From Chryseobacterium gleum (GTDB taxonomy: Bacteria; Bacteroidota; Bacteroidia; Flavobacteriales_D; Crocinitomicaceae), in assembly GCA_943326315.2 (NCBI GenBank), contig CALPSU020000134.1, forward strand, positions 1 through 6,977: DNA of 6,977 nucleotides, written 5' to 3'. The translations under genes were made by a program, and so were the position numbers. Under the pieces are notes generated by a model. It was given only the letters and a program-made list of their open reading frames with translations, searched no databases and was not told where the DNA came from. How positions within the stretch are numbered: the first letter of the stretch is position 1; every line of letters begins with the position of its first letter. Below, one piece after another: positions 1 to 5,738 of the stretch.

Positions 1-1407
1 CCTGTATTCAAAGTTGCATCTCAAATTGTAACCGAAAAAAATCTTCAAGCTTATGTTATTGGAGGTTTTGTACGCGACTTAATATTAGAACGTCCCTCAA
101 AAGACATTGATATTGTTGTTGTTGGAAATGGTTTAGACTTAGCAAAAGAATGTGCGCGCATTTTAAGAGTCAATAAGGTTTCAGTATTTGAAAATTTTGG
201 TACTGCGCAATTCAAATACAAAGATTTAGACGTTGAATTCGTAGGTGCCAGAAAAGAATCCTACAGACAAGATTCTAGAAAACCAATTGTAGAAAACGGA
301 ACTTTGGAAGACGATCAGAATAGAAGAGATTTTACAATAAATGCATTAGCTTTAAGTCTTCACGCTGATAATTTCGGCGATATCATTGACCCTTTTAATG
401 GTTTAAACGACCTTGAAAAAGGAATTATTAGAACACCCTTAGATCCTGACATAACATACAGCGACGATCCTTTGAGAATGATGCGGGCAATACGTTTCGC
501 TTCACAATTAGGTTTTAAAATTGAGTCCGAAAGTTTAAACTCTATTTTAAAAAACTCAGAACGCCTTTCAATTATATCAATTGAGAGAACAATGGATGAA
601 TTGAACAAAATCATACTTTCTGAAACTCCTTCAAGAGGATTTAAACTTTTAAATTCCACAAAACTTCTTCATCAATTTTTCCCTGAAATGATTGCTTTAC
701 AAGGTATTGAAACAATCGATGGGAAATCTCATAAAGATAATTTTTACCATACTCTAGAAGTTTTAGATAATATTTCGGAAAATACAGAAAACCTTTGGTT
801 GCGTTGGGCTGCAATTATGCACGATATAGCAAAACCTCCTACTAAAAGGTTTGACCCAATAATTGGCTGGACATTTCATGGTCATGAAGAATTTGGAGCA
901 AGAATGACTTCAAAAATTTTCAGAAGACTAAAACTTCCTTTGGATGCTAAAATGAAATATGTTGAGAAATTAGTTCGACTTCATTTACGACCAATTTCAC
1001 TTGTAAAAGGAACTGTCACAGATTCTGCAGTTAGGAGATTACTTTTTGAAGCGGGTGACGATGTAGAAGATTTAATGACACTATGTAATGCAGACATTAC
1101 TTCTAAAAACGAATTCAAAGTTCAAAAGTTTAAGAAAAACTTCGAATTAGTAACTCAAAAATTAAAAATAGTTGAAGAAAAAGATAAGGTTAGAAATTTT
1201 CAACCTCCAGTTTCTGGTGAATTAATAATGCAAGCTTTTAATTTAAAACCTTGTAATGAAATTGGAAATATAAAAATGCGAATTAAAGATGCTATTTTAG
1301 AAGGAATAATAGAAAATGAATTCGAACCAGCCTGTAAATATATGTTAGAAATTGGAAAAGAATTGGGTTTGACTCAAAGTTTAGATTTTTCAATAAATAA
1401 AAAATGA
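1..1407 (+). CDS. cca: CCA tRNA nucleotidyltransferase with HD domain (5' end outside window)
   Basis: This class II nucleotidyltransferase adds or repairs the 3'-terminal CCA of tRNAs in the cytoplasm, using CTP and ATP. The frame is open from base 1, giving 468 visible residues. An in-frame TTG at 304 is not a credible start because the catalytic core lies upstream of it. Visible motifs, numbered from the first visible codon, are GGFVRD at 21-26, the metal-binding DID at 35-37, RRDFTINALA at 108-117, DDPLRMMRAIRF at 155-166 and an ERTMDEL segment from 195. The second half holds an HD-type hydrolase domain with H250, the H274-D275 pair, H293, H295 and H328, so its metal site looks intact. 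From family alignments I remember, about ten N-terminal residues are missing; this is inference. A 31-base gap separates it from the next gene on the same strand. Specialisation as an A-adding enzyme cannot be excluded from sequence alone. Confidence 0.95.
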   Translation, partial: PVFKVASQIVTEKNLQAYVIGGFVRDLILERPSKDIDIVVVGNGLDLAKECARILRVNKVSVFENFGTAQFKYKDLDVEFVGARKESYRQDSRKPIVENGTLEDDQNRRDFTINALALSLHADNFGDIIDPFNGLNDLEKGIIRTPLDPDITYSDDPLRMMRAIRFASQLGFKIESESLNSILKNSERLSIISIERTMDELNKIILSETPSRGFKLLNSTKLLHQFFPEMIALQGIETIDGKSHKDNFYHTLEVLDNISENTENLWLRWAAIMHDIAKPPTKRFDPIIGWTFHGHEEFGARMTSKIFRRLKLPLDAKMKYVEKLVRLHLRPISLVKGTVTDSAVRRLLFEAGDDVEDLMTLCNADITSKNEFKVQKFKKNFELVTQKLKIVEEKDKVRNFQPPVSGELIMQAFNLKPCNEIGNIKMRIKDAILEGIIENEFEPACKYMLEIGKELGLTQSLDFSINKK

Positions 1408-1438
1408 TAACTTTACATTTCAGAAAAAAACAAACGCT

Positions 1439-2011
1439 ATGGCTGGATTAAAATTCAGAGTCCTACTCGATTCTAAAGATCAAGAAAAAGTATTTAGAGA
1501 TATCATAATTAGTGATACAGATAATTTTGAATCATTCTATACAGCAATTATTTCTGCCTTCCGTTTTCAAGGAGACCAAATGGCTTCGTTTTATATTTCA
1601 AATGACGAATGGGATAAAGGGCATGAAATAAGCTTAATGGATTTATCTTATGACGATGACTCAATAGATTCTATACCTTCAGTAATGAAAAACGCAATTT
1701 TAAAAGACTTCATAGAAGAGCCAGATCAAAAAATGATTTTGGTTTATGATTTCTTAAGAATGTGGATTTTCTTAGCTGAACTTGTTGGATATGAAGAGCA
1801 ATCTCCTACTGAACCTAAAGTGTTATTAGCTATGGGAATGGCTCCTCCCGAAGATTCCAGAATTACTGAATTAGGAGAAGAAGACGATGCGTTGGGAGAT
1901 TTATATGAAGGGGATGACGACGATGAAGATGACGATGATTTTGGATTTAATGATTATGAAGACGGCTTATCAGATGATGACATGTCAAATCTAGATAGTT
2001 ATGATTATTAG
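1439..2011 (+). CDS. plasmid pRiA4b ORF-3-like protein with acidic C-terminal tail
   Basis: This 190-residue soluble protein resembles the pRiA4b ORF-3-like family, also annotated as IS1096 passenger TnpR-like, whose biochemical role is unknown. The evidence is the N-terminal strand (KFRVLLD, 5-11), the segment with F30, F33 and Y34 before a strand (MASFYISNDEW, 48-58), and VYDFLRMWIFLAELVG at 102-117. The last sits where the family has its YDFGDxW-type strand, here without the exact GD. Residues 146-190 form a strikingly acidic tail: 23 of 45 residues are Asp or Glu, with nine in a row at 159-167, encoded by a GAT/GAC-rich low-complexity stretch. There is no signal peptide or membrane segment. 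Despite the family name, no transposon ends or transposase are nearby, so it reads as a resident chromosomal gene. The ATG follows an A-rich leader with no Shine-Dalgarno. Family call fairly sure; function unknown. Confidence 0.72.
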   Translation: MAGLKFRVLLDSKDQEKVFRDIIISDTDNFESFYTAIISAFRFQGDQMASFYISNDEWDKGHEISLMDLSYDDDSIDSIPSVMKNAILKDFIEEPDQKMILVYDFLRMWIFLAELVGYEEQSPTEPKVLLAMGMAPPEDSRITELGEEDDALGDLYEGDDDDEDDDDFGFNDYEDGLSDDDMSNLDSYDY

Positions 2012-2064
2012 ACAAGCGCTGTGATCTAAAAGTTGTGGTTGAAATTAAGATTAAGGATAAAAAT

Positions 2065-2778
2065 ATGAGTACAGAATTCGGAGATCCAATTGGAAAAGCA
2101 ATTTTAGATTATGTAAAAACAAATAAGCCGGATGATATTATTGTATCTTCTGAAATTTGTGAGGATGATATAATACCAATTGAAGTACTTTTTAGAAATA
2201 AAGAAGAAATGCCAGATCTGGAAGTTTGTGCATTAAAAAAAGCTTCTGGAAGAGTCTTAGATGTAGGAGCTGGGGCTGGAGTTCATGCGTTGGAAATGAA
2301 AAAAAATGGTTGCGATGTTTTAGCAATTGACATATCCAAAGGCGCAATAATGCATTTAAAATCAATTGGTTTAAATGCTGAACAAATAAACTTTTTTGAC
2401 ATAAAAGATCAAAAATTTGACACTATTACAATGTTAATGAATGGCATTGGTATCGCTGGCACTCTTTCAAACTTAGAAAAAACACTTTCTCATGCAAAAT
2501 CTTTGTTAAATCCAGGTGGTAAAATACTTTGTGACTCATGTGATATTCGCTATTTATACGAAGATGAAGATGGTGCATTATGGGTAAATTTAAATACTGA
2601 ATATTATGGTAATTTTCGTTTTCAAATGTCTTATAAAAAAGAAACTGGCCCATGGTTTGACTGGTTGTATGTAGATTTCGATTCCTTGTTTAATGCTGCT
2701 TCAAACATTGGAATGAAAGCAAATAGAATTTTTGAACAAGATGATAATTTCTTAGCTGAAATTACTTTCCAAGAGTAA
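2065..2778 (+). CDS. class I SAM-dependent methyltransferase
   Basis: This cytoplasmic protein of 237 residues has a Rossmann-fold methyltransferase core. Motif I is VLDVGAGAG at 64-72, the SAM-binding glycine loop. It is followed by an acidic strand end (AIDIS, 87-91) that should contact the SAM ribose, and by LLNPGG at 147-152, the usual turn before strand 5. The first 60 residues are a helical cap. The C-terminal part, rich in Trp, Tyr and Phe (for example GPWFDWLYVDFD from about 195), probably helps form the substrate pocket. The substrate cannot be read from sequence. I chose the ATG at 2065, but a GTG at 2035 in the same frame would add ten lysine-rich residues. Gaps of 53 bases upstream and 43 downstream on the same strand would allow cotranscription. 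No specific methylation target is suggested by the neighbours. Confidence 0.8.
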   Translation: MSTEFGDPIGKAILDYVKTNKPDDIIVSSEICEDDIIPIEVLFRNKEEMPDLEVCALKKASGRVLDVGAGAGVHALEMKKNGCDVLAIDISKGAIMHLKSIGLNAEQINFFDIKDQKFDTITMLMNGIGIAGTLSNLEKTLSHAKSLLNPGGKILCDSCDIRYLYEDEDGALWVNLNTEYYGNFRFQMSYKKETGPWFDWLYVDFDSLFNAASNIGMKANRIFEQDDNFLAEITFQE

Positions 2779-2801
2779 AAAAATTAAACAAAAAAAACAC
2801 C

Positions 2802-2824
2802 CATTTTATCTAGTTTATAAAATG
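2802..2824 (+). promoter_or_regulatory. inverted repeat covering the start codon of the TraB/GumN gene
   Basis: CATTTTAT (2802-2809) and ATAAAATG (2817-2824) are perfect 8-base complements around a 7-base loop, and the right arm ends with the ATG at 2822-2824. In mRNA this would form a weak, A-U-rich hairpin placing the start codon in a stem. The repeat is seen directly. A role in translation control or operator binding is inference, and chance is possible in such AT-rich DNA. Confidence 0.35.
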
Positions 2825-3715
2825 CACAAGGTAATATTTTATTCACTTTTCATCTTTAGTGGACTAATCTGCATTAGTTTCACTTCCTCTGAAATATCTC
2901 CATTTCCACTTTCAAAAAGTTCATTACTTTGGAAAATTGAAGGACAAAACATAAACGAAGAATGTTATCTTTTCGGAACAATGCATAGGATAGAAAAAGA
3001 TTTTTTTATTTTCCCTAAAAAACTTGAAAAGTTGGTTTCTAAATCTGATCTGATATTAATGGAACTATCAAAAATTCCCACCCAATCAGAATCTTTACCA
3101 TTAATAACTTTAAAAAATGGTTCATTCTTTGATTTTTTTAACGAGGTTCAAACAGATAGTATTCTAGATTGGGCAAACCGTGAAATGAAATTAGATGAGA
3201 AATCTTTCCGAACTATTTTTTATAAAATGAAACCTTTTGTTGCTCTTCAAGCGGCTATTCAAATTCAATTTTCCGGTAAAATCGAATCCTATGAAAAAAG
3301 ATTCTATGATATATCAAATGATAAAAAAATTGAAACAATAGGTCTTGAGAATATTGAACAACAAATGTCATTTTTCGATAATCTATCAAAATCTGACCAA
3401 GCTGAAATGGTAATGGAAAGTATTCGAGATTCAAAAAAATCTATCCGATTATTAAAAAAAATGGAAGAAGTATATAACAGGCAAAATGTTGACTCATTAT
3501 ACTTATTGATTAAAGAAGACGGTGGTGTATTAGCTAAAAAACAGCAAGAATTTTTAGATAACAGAAATAAAAATTGGATTCCAATGATCAAATCAAATAT
3601 GGAAAATAAAAAATGTTTCATTGCAGTTGGTGCAGGCCATTTAGGTGGTGAAAATGGAATTATTAGATTACTACAAAAAGAAGGTTTCTATTTAACGCCA
3701 ATTAATTTAAATTAA
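2822..3715 (+). CDS. TraB/GumN family protein, secreted
   Basis: This 297-residue protein belongs to the TraB/GumN family (PF01963), related to the Tiki/TraB/PrgY proteins. Some of these are metal-dependent proteases; the role of the bacterial GumN-like branch is not settled. Residues 1-22 are a hydrophobic export signal. C17 is preceded by GLI rather than a lipobox, so periplasmic release fits better than lipidation. Family landmarks are LLWKIEG near 35-41, YLFGTMH at 49-55 with H55, an acidic E81 at the end of a strand, GLEN at 174-177 followed by an E-Q-Q stretch, R248 and W252 in the DNRNKNW segment, and VGAGHLGGENG at 269-279 with H273. The GTMH and GxGH histidines and the conserved acidic residues are those proposed to form the active site, and all are present. 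The stop codon lies 3 bases before the FKBP lipoprotein start, so the two are almost surely cotranscribed. Confidence 0.85.
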   Translation: MHKVIFYSLFIFSGLICISFTSSEISPFPLSKSSLLWKIEGQNINEECYLFGTMHRIEKDFFIFPKKLEKLVSKSDLILMELSKIPTQSESLPLITLKNGSFFDFFNEVQTDSILDWANREMKLDEKSFRTIFYKMKPFVALQAAIQIQFSGKIESYEKRFYDISNDKKIETIGLENIEQQMSFFDNLSKSDQAEMVMESIRDSKKSIRLLKKMEEVYNRQNVDSLYLLIKEDGGVLAKKQQEFLDNRNKNWIPMIKSNMENKKCFIAVGAGHLGGENGIIRLLQKEGFYLTPINLN

Positions 3716-3718
3716 AAA

Positions 3719-4168
3719 ATGAAAAAAATTATCTATTTAATTCTTTTAATACTTTTTACTTCTTCTTGTAAAACATATTCAGATGATGATAAAAAAAACT
3801 TTGACACACAAATTAACTCCTATTTAAAAAAATATAAAATAAAAAATTTAATCCGTTCAAAATCTGGTCTCTACTACAAAATAATACAAGAAGGAAAAGG
3901 TAAGAAAATTCAATATTCTGATAATGTTTCCTTTTCTTACAGAGGGAAATTATTAAATGGAACTACTGTAGATTTTCAAAAAAAACCAATAACATTTGCT
4001 GTTAAAGATTTAATAACAGGATGGAAAGAAATATTACTTAACTCAAAAGCAGGTGCAAAAGTATTCATGATACTACCGCCAAGTTTGGGATACGGTGAAA
4101 ATGATTTGGACAACATACCTCCAAATTCTGTTCTAATTTTTGACATGGAAATAGTAAAAGTTCAATAA
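3719..4168 (+). CDS. FKBP-type peptidyl-prolyl cis-trans isomerase lipoprotein
   Basis: This protein (149 residues) should catalyse proline cis-trans isomerisation in proteins of the cell envelope. Residues 1-16 form a lipoprotein signal ending in FTSSC, with C17 the predicted lipidated cysteine, followed by KTYSDDD and a charged linker to about residue 45. One FKBP domain covers roughly 48-149. Aligned with human FKBP12 it keeps Y74 (Y26), D85 (D37), F93 (F48), I99 (I56), W102 (W59) in LITGWKE, Y125 (Y82) in PSLGYGE, the IPPNSVLIFDMEI strand and F141 (F99). The FKBP12 position F36 is V84 and F46 is I91, small changes to the hydrophobic pocket. The domain is a single compact copy without a dimerisation arm. 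It resembles the GldI/FKBP lipoproteins of gliding Bacteroidota, but GldI identity is not supported by context. It overlaps functionally, and probably transcriptionally, with the TraB/GumN gene 3 bases upstream. Confidence 0.88.
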   Translation: MKKIIYLILLILFTSSCKTYSDDDKKNFDTQINSYLKKYKIKNLIRSKSGLYYKIIQEGKGKKIQYSDNVSFSYRGKLLNGTTVDFQKKPITFAVKDLITGWKEILLNSKAGAKVFMILPPSLGYGENDLDNIPPNSVLIFDMEIVKVQ

Positions 4169-4172
4169 TTCA

Positions 4173-4192
4173 ATTTTGTATTCGAACAAAAT
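4173..4192. repeat. short inverted repeat overlapping the -33 box of the cmk promoter
   Basis: ATTTTGT (4173-4179) and ACAAAAT (4186-4192) are perfect complements around the 6-base spacer ATTCGA. It begins 5 bases after the FKBP stop codon and contains the TTTG -33 element. With no T-run after it and only one G-C pair per stem, it is not a credible terminator. A regulator-binding site is possible but not shown. Confidence 0.3.
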
Positions 4193-4205
4193 AGCTGTAG
4201 CTTTG
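4175..4205 (+). promoter_or_regulatory. Bacteroidota-type promoter for cmk (TTTG, 19 bp, TAnnTTTG)
   Basis: A TTTG at 4175-4178 is followed by 19 bases and then TAGCTTTG at 4198-4205, an exact match to the TAnnTTTG -7 consensus used by the primary sigma factor of Bacteroidota. Transcription would start a few bases after 4205, leaving a leader of about 25-30 bases before the cmk ATG at 4238. This separates cmk from the FKBP gene as its own transcription unit, although read-through is possible because no terminator is visible between them. Confidence 0.65.
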
Positions 4206-4237
4206 CGATAGTTAAATACAAATTCTTAAAAAATACA

Positions 4238-4954
4238 ATGAATTTATCTCCTAAAATAACAATTGCAATTGATGGATTTTCTTCGTGTGGAAAAAGTACT
4301 TTAGCGAAAGCTTTGGCGAAAAAATTAAATTATATTTTTATTGATAGTGGAGCAATGTATAGAGGTGTTTCTTTATATTGCATTCAAAATAATATTTTGG
4401 AAAACAATGAAATTAATGAAGAAAAATTAATTAATCATTTACCTAAAATAGAATTAGGATTTAAAAAAAATGAAGTAGCCCTTAAACCTGATTTATTATT
4501 AAACGGAATTAATGTAGAAAATTTAATTAGAAAAATTGAAGTTGCTTCTATAGTATCAAAAGTTGCAAGCATTAAAGAAGTAAGAGATAAATTAGTTACT
4601 GAACAACAAAAAATGGGGGAATTTGGAGGTATTGTTATGGATGGTAGAGACATTGGAACAGTAGTTTTTCCTTATGCTGAATTAAAACTATTTGTTACTG
4701 CAGATCCTGAGACAAGAGCTCAACGTAGATTTTTAGAACATTCAGCTAAAAACGAAATTGTAACCTTGGAAGAAATTAGTTTCAATTTAGAAGAAAGGGA
4801 TAGAATTGACAGTACTCGAAAAGAAAGTCCATTACGTCAAGCTAAAGATGCCATACTATTAGATAATTCAAATTTAAGTCAAGAAGAACAATTGGATATT
4901 GCATTTAATTTAGTTCTTAAAAAACTAGACATCCTTTTTATAAAAGAAAATTGA
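4238..4954 (+). CDS. cmk: (d)CMP kinase (cytidylate kinase)
   Basis: Cytidylate kinase phosphorylates CMP and dCMP to the diphosphates with ATP, recycling cytidine nucleotides in the cytoplasm. At 238 residues it has the usual length. The P-loop is GFSSCGKST at 13-21, with Ser-Cys where many family members have Gly-Ala. The CMP-binding region has IDSGAMYRG at 35-43, and a characteristic DGRDIGT lies at 135-141. The lid and C-terminal arginines fall in RAQRR (160-164) and ERDRIDSTR (186-194). The sequence TADPETRAQRR after a strand is the typical family segment. All landmarks are present and nothing is truncated. The ATG follows an A-rich leader (AAAAAATACA) without Shine-Dalgarno. It has its own promoter just upstream and a 104-base gap downstream, so it is probably monocistronic or read through into the ACT-like gene. 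Confidence 0.96.
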   Translation: MNLSPKITIAIDGFSSCGKSTLAKALAKKLNYIFIDSGAMYRGVSLYCIQNNILENNEINEEKLINHLPKIELGFKKNEVALKPDLLLNGINVENLIRKIEVASIVSKVASIKEVRDKLVTEQQKMGEFGGIVMDGRDIGTVVFPYAELKLFVTADPETRAQRRFLEHSAKNEIVTLEEISFNLEERDRIDSTRKESPLRQAKDAILLDNSNLSQEEQLDIAFNLVLKKLDILFIKEN

Positions 4955-5023
4955 TTTTTTTAAATAAACCACATTTTTATTGAAAAAATAACAAATATTC
5001 TACTTTTAATTAATTTATTGTTT

Positions 5024-5031
5024 TAATTTTG
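5024..5031 (+). promoter_or_regulatory. probable -7 box for the ACT-domain-like gene
   Basis: TAATTTTG matches TAnnTTTG exactly and lies 27 bases before the ATG at 5059, at a spacing like that upstream of cmk. No clean TTTG or TTG is found 17-23 bases further upstream; CTTT at 5003-5006 is the closest. The match is therefore half a promoter, in AT-rich DNA where such boxes arise by chance. Confidence 0.4.
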
Positions 5032-5058
5032 TAACATAAAATAAATTAATTAACAACT

Positions 5059-5733
5059 ATGCAGTCATTAGGAAAAATTACAGAAGAACTTATTAATCGT
5101 AGCCCTTTTTTAAGAGAGGCAATGGCTGAAAACTTAATTAATATATCTTCTTTAGCCAGAAAATTACGCCCAGAAATTGAAAAAATTTTTGACAAAGAAG
5201 TAAATGAAGGCGCTATTGTAATGGCTATTAAGAGAATGCCTCCAGGATATTACCACCAATTAGATTTGAAGATTAAAAATGTAATGGGTGAAATCGGTGA
5301 TATTTTGGTTCGTAGTAATCTTACAAATTTCACTTTTGAAAACTCAGATACTTTAAAAGAAAGACAATTAGAATTAGTTGATATTTTAAACAAAGAAAAT
5401 GATAGTTTTTTTGCAATAACAAGAGGTATAACTGAAACAACTATAATTGTAAACGCGAATCATATTGAAACTATTCAATCCTTATTTAAAAACGAGAAAT
5501 TAACTTCAAATACTAAAAATTTAGCTTCTGTAACTGTAAAATTACCTTCGATAAATACAGAGCTTCATGGAGTATATTATTACATTCTTAAACATTTGGC
5601 TTGGGATGGAATAAATATTACAGAGATCATTTCAACATCAAATGAATTTACAACTGTAGTATCTCAAACAGATATAGATAGAGCATTTTCAATTTTAATG
5701 AAATTAAAAAGAATAAACTCAGAATTAGATTAA
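5059..5733 (+). CDS. uncharacterised protein with helical N-terminal domain and ACT-like C-terminal domains
   Basis: I do not recognise a named function for this 224-residue cytoplasmic protein. Residues 1-62 are helical: ITEELINRSPFLREAMAEN, then INISSLARKLRPEIE, then GAIVMAIKRM. The spacing and the SSLARKLRPEIE helix suggest a winged-helix or HTH-like fold. Two segments look like paired ACT domains. The weaker is at about 82-145, with FFAITRGITETTIIVNANHIETI. The clearer is at about 156-218: a strand (SVTVKLP), a helix (LHGVYYYILKHLAWDGI), the turn and strand NITEIISTSNEFTTVVSQTD, and a final helix. That last pattern closely resembles the regulatory ACT domain of aspartate kinase, and such proteins are sometimes annotated aspartate kinase. 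No kinase domain is present, so that name would be wrong. ACT domains usually bind amino acids; a ligand-sensing regulator is inference. The start ATG is well placed after a -7-like box. It converges on the GIN lipoprotein gene with 5 bases between stops. Confidence 0.75.
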   Translation: MQSLGKITEELINRSPFLREAMAENLINISSLARKLRPEIEKIFDKEVNEGAIVMAIKRMPPGYYHQLDLKIKNVMGEIGDILVRSNLTNFTFENSDTLKERQLELVDILNKENDSFFAITRGITETTIIVNANHIETIQSLFKNEKLTSNTKNLASVTVKLPSINTELHGVYYYILKHLAWDGINITEIISTSNEFTTVVSQTDIDRAFSILMKLKRINSELD

Positions 5734-5738
5734 TACTA

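Noticed and set aside
360..659. 99-codon open frame on the minus strand inside cca
   Set aside because: Lies fully antisense to a strongly conserved part of cca (RRDFTINAL to the ERTMDEL region) and has no recognisable domain.
1408..1415. TAACTTTA as a -7 promoter box for the pRiA4b-like gene
   Set aside because: One mismatch to TAnnTTTG and no TTTG at the right distance upstream; cotranscription with cca is as likely.
1439..2011. An insertion sequence or plasmid remnant, given the pRiA4b/IS1096 family name
   Set aside because: No transposase, terminal inverted repeats or target duplication around it; the name is historical and the neighbours are housekeeping genes.
2426..2653. 75-codon minus-strand open frame opposite the methyltransferase
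   Set aside because: Antisense to a clear methyltransferase core and without any family resemblance.
3304..3621. 105-codon minus-strand open frame opposite the TraB/GumN gene
   Set aside because: Antisense shadow rich in Phe, Ile, Leu and Ser, as expected from the complement of Lys/Glu/Asn-rich coding; no domain or start context.
4435..4653. 72-codon minus-strand open frame opposite cmk
   Set aside because: Antisense to conserved cmk sequence; no independent support.
4944..4961. A-run/T-run hairpin around the cmk stop codon as a terminator
   Set aside because: The stem would be almost all A-U with one G-U pair, and the T-run is used up in the stem, so no free U-tract remains.
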